Shown here: piece after piece, positions 36,401 to 46,979 of the stretch
Layout of the letters: every line of letters begins with the position of its first letter
Position numbering within the stretch: position 1 is the stretch's first letter
Assembly (NCBI GenBank): GCA_011799875.1
Contig: CM022297.1
Span: forward strand, 539,632,795-539,696,794
Length of the DNA stretch: 64,000 bases
Source: Thinopyrum elongatum
Taxonomy: Eukaryota; Streptophyta; Magnoliopsida; Poales; Poaceae
Reading direction: 5' to 3'
Notes under the pieces: model-generated
The model's input: only the letters and a program-made list of their open reading frames with translations
Database searches by the model: none
Told to the model about the DNA's origin: nothing
Position numbers and translations under genes: made by a program

Positions 36401-38078
36401 AAATATACAGGCAAAAGCCATGTCACCCCTTACCACCTGATTACACAGGCATACTGTTAGAATTTTGTGGAGAAATGTAAAAAGAAAAGCAGAAAAAATG
36501 TAAAACATCCATTCCAAAAGCATGGAACAAAGCCAAAACCTTGTAAGTAAAGCCAGATTAGGATTAGCCTAAAAAAGTACCGCATTAGCACAGCGAATAA
36601 AGCACCAAAAGGCACAAGTTAAGACTCTTTTGGTTGTGTAACCGGACTAATAACCAGAACAAGTTAGACTCTGCTGAGAGGGCAGGCCCTTTTATATCTT
36701 GGGTAAACTCCCCTGTTTAGGCCCCTTCCCTTTTATTCTCATGTATATACGTGTACAGTTTGTTTTTGTTTAATACTCCCTCTGTACACAAGTCTCTAAA
36801 ACGGCTTATATTTGTTTACATAGGTAGTAAAATTTACAGTCGGGGCTTCCCCTACAGTTTCCCGGTCAGAAAATAAACTAAAAGAAAATTCTGCACATAT
36901 ATTTGGGAACGGTCCTCTGATCAATGTATTTATTGGTACTAATTAACAGAAGGCACAATAGCAGGGCAGAAGACAGAGTAAGGAAATGAGTATCATCTAA
37001 TTTGTAGTTGCAGTAGTTTTGTAGAACAACTCATAAAAATATCCTCAATATGGATATCAGTTACTTTTTCCTATTTCTAGCTATAACCTGGAGCGTTAAA
37101 CCAATGTGGGGAGCCATGATGTGCTAAATGCTACTAGTACAGAACACAAACACATTAATTAGTTGGTGCTTTATTAGGGAGTAGCATAAAAAATGTTGAT
37201 ACTAATATAAAGTACCAGCAAATGTACTACACTGATTGAGGAGCAAGAAGAAGCATACCGACGAGGAAAACCGAAGAACGCGCAGCGTGACATGTTGGCA
37301 GCGGCGCAGACGTGCCCCGTAGTTTGCACGAACCGTGTGTTCTGCCTTGAGCGCGAGGTGAGCAAGGGCGGCGGGGCCATAGAGGCGGATCGACAGCAGA
37401 CGGAGGGCCTCGTCACGGCTCCTGGCGAGCGCGAGGCGCCATGTACAGAGGCCGGCGAGCGCCCAAGCGACCAGGGCTGTCAGGATGAGGTACAGCAGCG
37501 CTAAGAGCAGACACACGGGCCTCGCCGGGGCCGGGGTTGGAGCCGGGGCGCGTGCGGCGTAGATGGGGCGGATGGAGATCTGGTGCCCGCACACCTGACC
37601 AACGAATCGAGCGCACCATCAGACACTGCACAGCCTAGAAAACGTCGGTGTGAAATGTTCAGGCGCCCCCAAAAAATCACATCCTCGTGCGAAGATTTTG
37701 CGGCGGAATCGAAGTGGAACAGGAACTAAGCGCGAGCACGGCGGCGGGATGGATCCGGCGGAGTCAGGGACAGGCGGCGAGGGGACGGACCGAATGCGTG
37801 GCCTGATCTGCCGGGGGAGGGTGGAAACCCTAGTCGGCGGGGGAGAAGATGGAGATGGAGATGGTGATACGTACCTCGCACAAGGACTGGCGGCGGGCTT
37901 TGAGCCACCGGATCTGGCAGTGGTCGTGGACGAAGCGCATGCTGCCCTTGCAGCCGCAGGGGCGGCGCAGCGGGCGGTCCGCGTCGGCGGGGTGCCGGCA
38001 GATGCGGCACTGCTCCTCCTCCTCCGCCGCCTCCTCGCCCGCCGCCGTTCTCCGCAGAGCGGCCACGGCGGCGCCCAT
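33422..38078 (-). CDS. DOA10/SUD1-like RING-CH (MARCH-type) membrane E3 ubiquitin ligase, 9 exons
   Basis: Exons: 38078-37875, 37594-37259, 36436-35957, 35859-35672, 35588-35298, 34956-34799, 34684-34551, 34467-34321 and 33931-33422. All junctions are GT-AG, phases agree, and the total is 815 residues. The N-terminus holds a RING-CH zinc finger split by intron 1 (CRIC, CGC, HDHC, then CEV|CGH), which recruits E2 enzymes. Many hydrophobic segments follow (for example VCLLLALLYLILTALVAWAL). The C-terminal region (LAALGVPYVLAGGVFPNLGY, then ELHDSVRDERVVIGQRLED) matches the conserved end of plant SUD1/CER9. The family works in ER-associated degradation, and SUD1/CER9 affects sterol and cuticular wax metabolism. 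The product is shorter than Arabidopsis SUD1 (about 1100 residues), mainly in the region after the second exon. A 39-bp repeat array in the last exon adds 39 residues. A CACTA element begins 215 bp upstream of the ATG. Confidence 0.9.
33511..33666 (-). repeat. Coding minisatellite, four 39-bp units in the last exon of the RING-CH ligase
   Basis: CCCAGAACAGCTTGGCG recurs at 33511, 33550, 33589 and 33628, an exact 39-bp period. The frame is kept, so the protein carries four variants of a 13-residue unit of the type AKLFWVLSALCYR near its last membrane segment. Confidence 0.97.
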
Positions 38079-38292
38079 CCGTGCCGTGGAGCTTAGAGAG
38101 AGAGAGAGAGGGGTAAGAGAAAGAAGAGATGGTGGGGGTTTAGGAGTGGAGAGGGTGAGGGGAAAGGAATGTCCCGGCCGAGGAAAGAGGGGGAATGTTC
38201 GTCCAACTCAGCACTTCACTGTGACGTGGCGCGTACGTGGAAGCTGACGTGGTGGGAAACTTTGCACTTAGACCCTGTTTTATTTGTTCCCC
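38079..38292 (-). promoter_or_regulatory. Short upstream region of the RING-CH ligase gene
   Basis: It contains a GA-repeat (38096-38111) that probably lies in the 5' untranslated region. Only about 215 bp separate the start codon from the terminus of the CACTA element, so most of any distal promoter lies in or beyond transposon DNA. No clear TATA box. Confidence 0.45.
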
Positions 38293-39505
38293 CGCTAGTA
38301 GAAAACAGGGCTTTGGATTTGGCCGGATCAGAGCAACAGCCCCGATTGTGTTACGAACCGGGACTGCAAGCATCAGTCCCGGTTCGAGCGGCCAGGACGC
38401 CGGCCGGGCCTCGGCAGGCATCAGTCCCGGTTCCAGTCACCAACCGATACTAAAGGGCCTCGCTCCTGGCGCAACCCCTTTAGTCCTGGTTGGTGTCTGG
38501 AACCGAGACTAAAAATCAGTCTTCATTTCCGGTTCTAGACACCAACCGGGACTAAAAAATGCCTATATATATATGCTCGCCCCTGCCCACCCTCTTCTCT
38601 GTTTTTTGGCCGGCCGGCGTGTGGGAGGTGTGTGCTACTCTGTTCTCACTTCCTATGCACATGAGGTGTTCGATGAAATGCCCGAGCCACACTTAAGCTT
38701 TCTCCTCTCCAAGCTCGACCTCCAAGCTCCATTTTCCTCAAGATTTGTCTAGGTTTGGCGGTGCATCAACTATCCAAGTGTTCTAAAAGGTTAGTAACTT
38801 CATCCTTTCATCTCTCGTTGCTAGTTTAACTCATTTCAAATGTTGTAGAAGTAGAGTGGTTTGTGGGTTTTAGTGGAGGAGTGTATGTGGGAGTTTATTT
38901 GATTTAGATGCACAATTTGAGCTCAAATTAACTTCTTAGAGTTTGCACATGTGTAGGGTGCCGTCCCGTCCCCGTCCTCACCGCCGTCGATCGCCCACGC
39001 CGATCTCGTCGCCGGCACAACCGTGGTGAGCCTCTTGTTCTTATCTTCTTTTTAAAAGAAAAAATTCTTACTTGTATGATTTAGATAGCTACTTGTATAA
39101 TTTTCTTACTTGTGTTATTATTTGTTATTATAAAGTGTCATGGTTTTGGTATCCGCCCCGTCGGCTCTCGTCCGGTCTATGATTCGGACGTGGTATATTA
39201 TCTTTTATAACTATTTGTTTCATTTAGTGTTTATGATAATTATGCCGACCAACGTGACATAGATGTTTTTATCTAGGTGGTATGTGAACCGAAAATTCCA
39301 ACCGACCCTCTTGTCGAGAGGTTAAATTTAGTTGAAAAAGAAAACAATTATTTGAAAGAAAAATTGAAAAGAATTGAAGAAGAGAAGATGAAATTGGAGT
39401 TGCATGTTGCCGATGTCGTCGATCTACACAAGATCTAGATGGATGCAATGTGCTTGAAGATTAGAAAGATTAGAAAAAATGACATTGATAATGAGGCTTG
39501 GTATC

Positions 39506-39510
39506 ATTAT
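39506..39510. repeat. Copia element 2 target-site duplication, left (ATTAT)
   Basis: Perfect match to 52549-52553. Removing the element restores the ORF1 frame of the host CACTA. Confidence 0.93.
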
Positions 39511-41263
39511 TGAAGGAAATATGCCCTAGAGGCAATAATAAAGTTGTTATTTTATATTTCCTTATTCATGATAAAGGTTTATTATTCATGCTAGAATTGT
39601 ATTGACCGGAAACTTAAATACATGTGTGGATACATAAACAAATACCGTGTCCCTAGTGAGCCTCTACTAGACTAGCTCGTTGATCAAAGATGGTTAAGGT
39701 TTTCTAACCATAGACATGTGTGGTCATTTCATAACGGGATCACATCATTAGGAGCATGATGTGATGGCCAGGACCCATCCGTTAGCTTAGCATATTGATA
39801 TTTCAGTTTATTGCTATTGCTTTCTTGATGACAAATACATATTCCTTCGACTATGAGATTATGCAACTCCCGGATACCGGAGGAATACCTTGTGTGCTAT
39901 CAAACGTCACAACGTAACTGGGTGATCATAAAGATGCTCTACAGGTATCTCCGAAGGTGTTTGTTGAGTTGGCATAGATCGAGATTAGGATTTGTCACTC
40001 CGAGTATCGGAGAGGTATCTCTAGGCCCTCTCGGTAATACACATCATAAGAAGCCTTGCAAGCAAAGTGACTAAGGTGTTAGTTGTAAGATGATGTATTA
40101 CGGAACGAGTAAAGATACTTGTCGGTAACGAGATTGAACTAGGTATGAAGATACCGACGATCGAATCTCGGGCAAGTAACATACCGATGGACAAAGGGAA
40201 TTACGTATGTTGTCATAAGGTTCGACCGATAAAGATCTTCGTAGAATATGTAGAAGCCAATATGGGCATCCAGGTTCTGCTATTGGTTATTGACCGGAGA
40301 GGTGTATCGGTCATGTCTACATAGTTCTCGAACCCGTAGGGTCCGCACGCTTAACGTTCGTTGATGATATAGTGTTATATGAGTTATATGATTTGGTGAC
40401 CGAATGTTGTTCGGAGTCCCGAATGAGATCACGGACATGACGAGGAGTCTCAAAATGGTTGAGAGGTAAAGATTGATATATAGGACGATGGTATTCGGAC
40501 ACCAGAAGTGTTTCGGAGTGTACCGGGTAGTCATCGGAATACCGGAGGGGGCACTGGACACCCCCGGGAGGGTAATGGACCTATTGGGCCATTAGAGGGG
40601 AGCACACCAGCCCACAAGGGGCTAGCGCACCCCCTATGGCAGCCGCCCAAGTGGGGGAAAGGAAAGGCGGGGGATTCTGCCTCCCCCTTCCTTCCCTCTT
40701 CCCCCTTTCCTTCCCTCCCCCCCCCTCCGACAAATATGGTAAAGGGGGCGCCACTTGGGAAGGACCCCAAGTAGGATTCGGCCTACTTGGGGGCGCCTCC
40801 TGGCTGCTCCCTCCCCCCCCCCACCTATATATATGTGGGAGGGGGGCGCCTAGCACAACCATGACAATTGCTTAGCCGTGTGCGGCGGCCCCCTCCACCG
40901 TTTACATCCCCGGTCATATTTTCGTAGTGCTTAGGCGAAGCCCTACGGAGATAACTTCACCATCACCGTCACCACGCCGTCGTGCTGCCGGAACTCATCC
41001 ACTACTTCGCTGTCTTGCTGGATCAAGAAGGCGAGGACGTCACCGAGCTGAACATGTGCTGAACGCGGAGGTGTCGTACGTTCGGTACTCGATCGGTTGG
41101 AGCGCGAAGAAGTTCGACTACATCAACCGCGTTAACAAACGCTTCCGCTTACGGTCTACAAGGGTACGTAGACACACTCTCCCCTCTCGTTGCTATGCAT
41201 CTCCATGGATAGATCTTGCGTGTGCGTAGAATTTTTTTGTTTTCCATGTAACATTTCCCAATA
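39511..41263 (+). repeat. Copia element 2 5' LTR (1753 bp)
   Basis: Starts TGAAGGAAATATGCCC and ends CCCAATA, where the other LTR has CCCAACA. Followed by the primer-binding site. GC-rich overlapping frames near 40508-40875 are LTR sequence, not genes. Confidence 0.92.
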
Positions 41264-41264
41264 G

Positions 41265-41277
41265 TGGCATCCAAGCC
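41265..41277 (+). other. Primer-binding site of copia element 2
   Basis: TGGCATCCAAGCC directly follows the 5' LTR and resembles the TGGTATCAGAGCC site of copia elements that use initiator tRNA-Met. Confidence 0.7.
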
Positions 41278-41859
41278 AGGTCTATGCGTAGATGATATGC
41301 ACGAGTAGAACACAAAGAGTGTTGGGCGGTGATAGTCATACTACTTACCACCAACATCTTATTTTGATTCGGCGGTATTGTGGGATGAAGCGGCCCGGAC
41401 CAACCTTACATGTCCACGCACATGAGACCGGTTCCACCGACTGACATGCAACTAGTTTTGCATAAAGGTGGCTCGCGGGTGTTTGTTTCTCCTACTTTAG
41501 TTGAATCAAATTTGACTACGGCCGGTCCTTGAAGAAGGTTAAAACAACAAACTTGATAAATCACCGTTGTGGTTTTTGCGTAGGTAAGAACGGTTCTTGC
41601 TAGAAGCCCGTAGCAGCCACGTAAAACTTGCAATAACAAAGTAGAGGACGTCTAACTTGTTTTTGCAGGGCATGTTGTGATGTGACATGGTCAAGACGTG
41701 ATGTGATATATGTTGATGTATGAGATAATCATGTTTTGTAATATCGACAACCGGCAGGAGCCTTAGGGTTGTCTCTTAATTATTGTATGAAATGCAAACG
41801 CCATGTAATTGCTTTACTTTATCACTATGCGTTAGCAATAGTTATAGAAGCAATAGTTT

Positions 41860-44050
41860 CACTAGTAGAAAAAGGGCCTTTAGTCCCGGTTCCAGAGGCC
41901 CCCCCCTTTAGTCCCGGTTCTGTCACGAACCGGGACTAAAGGCCCTCCACGTGGCCGCTGGCTGGGCGGGGGCTGGAGGACCTTTAGTCCTGGTTGGTGT
42001 TACCAACCGGGACTAAAGGAAATTTTTCGAAAAAAAAATTCAATTTTTTTTTGTTTTTTTTTTTTTCAGATTTTCAAATCTTTGAATTATTTGACAATTT
42101 AATCTCTAATCACCCCTCCTCACTGCTTCAGAATTTAATCTCTAATCTCTAATCAGCCACTCAGTAAAAATCGTCTAACTACCGGAAGGGAACCAGCCTC
42201 GCATATAAGCCAGCACAAGAAAAGCTAATTTCAGGTTCGATGACCCCCCCCACCCCAACAACAACACCTCCTACCAACCCCCCTAGTTTCCAAGTCTGCA
42301 CTTGTTGTTTTTCTGACAATAGTAAGCTATCAATCCTGTTAACCCTTAGGTCTTGATGTCACATGATTTAATTTTTGAATTCCAAACAATTATTAAAATA
42401 AACAACAATGACAACAAACAACAATGTTAATTTAAAAACTAAAAAATACTTCAAAAAATGAAAAAAAATCAAAAAAATCAAAAAATTCTCAAAAAACAAA
42501 AAAAAAATCCAAAAATCCAAAATAATACAAAAAGTTCAAAATAAATAAGTAATAATAATATTGAATTTCAATGAAAATAAAATAAGTAATATTATTATTA
42601 TTATTATGCCATTTATTCATTTAATATGGCATAATTAATATCTTTAAATCTGTAAATCAAAATTCGACAAATAATTATCCATTATTATCAGAAAAATGTG
42701 ACCATGATGTCACACGCTTCACCGTTTGAGTTTGAAACTATTATTCTAAAAAACAATAATTATTTAGTAGTTTGACCATAGTTTGACCACTGTTTGACCA
42801 GAGTTCATTTTTTTAAACTTATATTAACTGAAGAATTTGTGTGTTCAATATGAACAATTCAAAGCCACATCCAAATTTCAATCATTTCTGACTTCATTTG
42901 CTATTTTTCATGCATTTAATGATTTTTTGAGTTAAATTAGCTACCCGAAATTGAAAAGCACTACAATGACTCTGAAAAGGTTGAAACTTGGCATGGTATC
43001 ATCATTTCACCCAAATAGCTTGTGCTCAAAAGTTGAGAGGGTTATGGCAAAAACTGGATGCACTTTGTGTACAAACTGGACCATCTCTTTCGAAGTAACA
43101 GGGTTTCAGACGAAAACTCAGCTGTTACAAAGACATTTCATTTTTTTAATCTTATTCAAATCCAGAATTTTGTTGTGTTCAATATGAACCATTCAAAGCC
43201 ACATCCTTAAATTTCAACCTTTTTTGACTTTATTTGCTATTTTTTATGCATTAATGATTTTTTGAGCTAAATTATCCTGAAATTGAAAAGCACTACAAAT
43301 GAACTCTGAAAACCCTAAAACCGGGACTTAAAATGTCTGAAACTCTATTCTAAACAGTAAACATTAAAGGGTCAAACTCTAAAACATAACCCTAAACTTA
43401 GAAATCTAAACCCTAGCCCTAAACCCTAAAAACGTCTAAAAAGTCCAAAAACTTATTTCCCTTTGGAATTTGGTGATTTTAAAAATTTGTCGAAACGGAA
43501 AACTTGTTGTTTCATCGGACAAAACTTTTTTTTTCGCAAATTTTGATATATTATTTGTATTTTTCTGAATTATAATGATTTAGTTATGATTTTTCTAAAA
43601 TTAATGTGGTAAAGGGGTTTAGGGTTTAGGGGCCCCCCCTTTAGTCCGGTTGGGATCTCCAACCGGGACCAAAGATAGACTTTAGTCCGGTTGAAGACAC
43701 CAACCGGGACTAAAGGGCTGGGAAAAAAATTTGAAAAAAAAATTTTTTGAAAAAAAAAATTGATTTTTTTTCCAGTCCTGGTTGGTATCTCCAACGGGAC
43801 TAAAGGGGGGGGGGGCTTTAGTCCCGGTTGGAGATACCAACCGGGACTAAAGGGGTGGCACCGTTCGAGGCGGTCGCAGACCCTTTAGTCCCGGTTGGTG
43901 TCTCCAACGGGACTAAAGGTCCCGTTCGAATCGGGACTGATGCCTGCGGCTATGAACCGGGACTAATGCTGCACCTTTGGTCCCGGTTGTGAGTGAACCA
44001 GGATTAATGCCCTTATCCTGCTTCAACCAAAGCCCTGTTTTCTACTAGTG
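41860..44050. mobile_element. Non-autonomous CACTA element, copy A
   Basis: Starts CACTAGTAGAAAAAGGGCC and ends TTTTCTACTAGTG, with no transposase coding. The right flank is TTG and the left flank TTT, so the 3-bp target duplication is probably TTG with one change. It has subterminal inverted motifs TTTAGTCCCGGTTGG/CCAACCGGGACTAAA at both ends and an A/T-rich centre with CCCTAAA-like runs near 43408-43440. It is inserted in the leader of copia element 2. Its right terminus is the same family as the host CACTA at 38293. Confidence 0.85.
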
Positions 44051-44263
44051 TTGGTGAGACGACCCCGACGCAACGATGGAGATCAAGGTGTCGAGCCGGT
44101 GATGATGGAGATTATGACGATGCTTTGGAGATGTAGATCAAAGCACAAGATGATGATGGCCATATCATGTCACATATTTTGATTGCATGTGATGTTTATC
44201 CTTTATGCATCTTATTTTGCTTAGAATGGTGGTAGCATTATAAGATGATCCCTTCACTAAATT

Positions 44264-46343
44264 CCCGGGACTAAAGGGAGCCTTTAGTCCCGGTTGGTAA
44301 CACCAACCGGGACTAAAGGAATTTTTTCGAAAAAAAAATTCAAATTTTTTTTTCAAATTTTTTGTTTTTATTATTTTTTCCGATTTTCAAATCTTTGAAT
44401 TATTTGACAATTTAATCTCTAATCACCCCTCCTCACTGCTTCAGAATTTAATCTCTAATCTCTAATCAGCACTCATTCCAAATCATCTAACTTCCCGGCC
44501 GGTCACCCATTCTCTCACTACTCCAGCCCGAGCACGCTTAACTTTCAGGTTCTATTCCCCCTAGTTTCCAAGTCTGCACTTGTTGTTTTTCTGACAATAG
44601 TAAGCTATCAATCCTGTTACCACTTAGGTCTTGATGTCACTGATTTAATTTTTGAATTCCAAACAATTATAAAATAAACACAATGACTACAAACAACAAT
44701 GATTAATTTAAAACTAAAATACTCAAAAAATGAAAAAAAATCAAAAAAAATCAAAAATTCTCAAAAAACAAAAAAAAAAATCCAAAAATCCAAAATAATA
44801 CAAAAAGTTCAAAATAAAATAAGTAATAATAATATTGAATTTCAATGAAATAAAAATAGTAATATATTATTATTATTATGCCATTTATTCATTTAATATG
44901 GCATATTAATATCTTTAAATCTGTAAATCAAAATTCGACAATAATATATCCATTATTATCAGAAAAATGTGACCATGATGTCACACGCTTCACCGTTTGA
45001 GTTTGAAACTATTATTCTAAAAAACAATAATTATTTAGTAGTTTGACCATAGTTTGACCACTGTTTGACCAGAGTTCATTTTTTTAAACTTATATTAACT
45101 GAAGAATTTTTGTGTGTTCAATATGAACAATTCAAAGCCACATCCTCAAATTTCAATCATTTCTGACTTCATTTGCTATTTTTCATGCATTTAATGATTT
45201 TTTGAGTTAAATTAGCCCGAAATTGAAAAGCACTACAAAATGAACTCTGAAAAGGTTGAAACTTGGCATGGTATCATCATTTCACCCAAATAGCTTGTGC
45301 TCAAAAGTTGAGAGGGTTATGGCAAAAACTGGATGCACTTTGTGTACAAACTGGACCATCTCTTTCGAAGTAACAGGGTTTCAGACGAAAACTCAGCTGT
45401 TACAAAGACATTTCATTTTTTTAATCTTATTTCAACTCCAGAATTTTTGTGTGTTCAATATGAACCATTCAAAGCCACATCCTTAAATTTCAACCTTTTT
45501 TGACTTTATTTGCTATTTTTTCATGCATTTAATGATTTTTTGAGCTAAATTATCCTGAAATTGAAAAGCACTACAAATGAACTCTGAAAACCCTAAACCC
45601 GGGACTTAAAATGTCTGAAACTCTATTCTAAACAGTAAACATTAAAGGGTCAAACTCTAAAACATAACCCTAAACTTAGAAATCTAAACCCTAGCCCTAA
45701 ACCCTAAAAACGTCTAAAACGTCCAAAAACTCTATTTTCCCTTTGGAATTTGGTGATTTTAAAAATTTGTCGAAACGGAAAACTTGTTGTTTCATCGGAC
45801 AAAACTTTTTTTTCTGCAAATTTTGATATATTATTTGTATTTTTCTGAATTATAATGATTTAGTTATGATTTTTCTAACATTAATGTGGTAAAGGGGTTT
45901 AGGGTTTAGGGGCCCCCCCTTTAGTCCAGGTTGGTATCTCCAACCGGGACTAAAGATAGACTTTTAGTCCCGGTTGAAGACACCAACCGGGACTAAAGGG
46001 CTGGGAAAAAAATTTGAAAAAAAAAATTTTTTGAAAAAAAAAATTGAATTTTTTTTCCAGTCCTGGTTGGTATCTCCAACCGGGACTAAAGGGGGGGGGG
46101 GCTTTAGTCCCGGTTGGAGATACCAACCGGGACTAAAGGGGCTGGCACCGTTCGAGGCCGGTCGCAGACCCTTTAGTCCCGGTTGGTGTCTCCAACCGGG
46201 ACTAAAGGTCCCGTTCGAATCGGGACTGATGCCTGCGGCTCATGAACCGGGACTAATGCCTGCCACCTTTGGTCCCGGTTCGTGAGTGAACCAGGATTAA
46301 TGCCCTTATCCTGCTTCAACCAAAGCCCTGTTTTCTACTAGTG
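44264..46343. mobile_element. Non-autonomous CACTA element, copy B (5'-incomplete duplicate)
   Basis: Near-identical copy of copy A, lacking the first about 120 bp including the CACTAG terminus, and followed by the same copia leader sequence. It therefore arose by tandem duplication of about 2.3 kb rather than by a second transposition. Confidence 0.88.
45918..46210. repeat. Cluster of subterminal hairpins in CACTA copy B
   Basis: Five inverted pairs of the type TTTAGTCCCGGTTGG ... CCAACCGGGACTAAA with short loops begin at about 45920, 45962, 46059, 46102 and 46171. The one at 46102-46138 has 16-bp arms and a 5-base loop. The same cluster occurs in copy A at about 43630-43920. Such subterminal repeats are the transposase-binding region in CACTA elements. 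Confidence 0.85.
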
Positions 46344-46979
46344 TTGGTGAGACGACCCCGACGCAACGATGGAGATCAAGGTGTCGAGCCGGTGATGATG
46401 GAGATTATGACGATGCTTTGGAGATGTAGATCAAAAGCACAAGATGATGATGGCCATATCATGTCACATATTTTGATTGCATGTGATGTTTATCCTTTAT
46501 GCATCTTATTTTGCTTAGAATGGTGGTAGCATTATAAGATGATCCCTTCACTAAATTTCAAGACAAAAGTGTTCTCCCCGAGTATGCACCGTTGCCAAAG
46601 TTCGTCATTTCGAAGAACCTCGTGATGATCGGGTGTGATAGACTCTACGTTCACATAAAACATGTGTAAGACAGTTTTGCACATGCAGAATACTTGGGTT
46701 AAACTTGGCGAGCCTAGCATGTACAGACATGGTCTCGAAACACTGGAGACCGAAAGGTCGAACGTGAGTTATATAGTAGATATGATCAACATAGAGATGT
46801 TCAGCATTGATGACTACCCCATCTCACGTGATGATTGGACATGGGTTAGTTGATTTGGATCATGTATCACTTAGATAACTTGAGGGATGTTTATTTAAGT
46901 GGGAGTTCATTAGTAATTTGATTAATTGAACTTAATTTATCATGAACTTAGTCCTGATGGTATTTGCAAATTATGCTGT

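Larger units (their letters stand above)
41981..46557. repeat. Tandem duplication of about 2.3 kb (41981-44263 and 44281-46557)
   Basis: CCTTTAGTCC at 41981 matches 44281, and TTCACTAAATT ending at 44263 matches the one ending at 46557. Each unit contains the CACTA body plus about 210 bp of copia leader. The copies differ largely by single-base gaps, many in copy A. Confidence 0.92.

Noticed and set aside
36770..36840. Possible Stowaway MITE in an intron of the ligase (CTCCCTCTGTAC start)
   Set aside because: Only one terminus is visible. The matching inverted end and TA duplication were not found.
40508..41229. GC-rich open frames, repeated at 51812-52519 and in reverse at 60026-60810
   Set aside because: All three sets lie in copies of the same copia LTR, and Pro/Gly-rich overlapping frames reflect the GC-rich segment.
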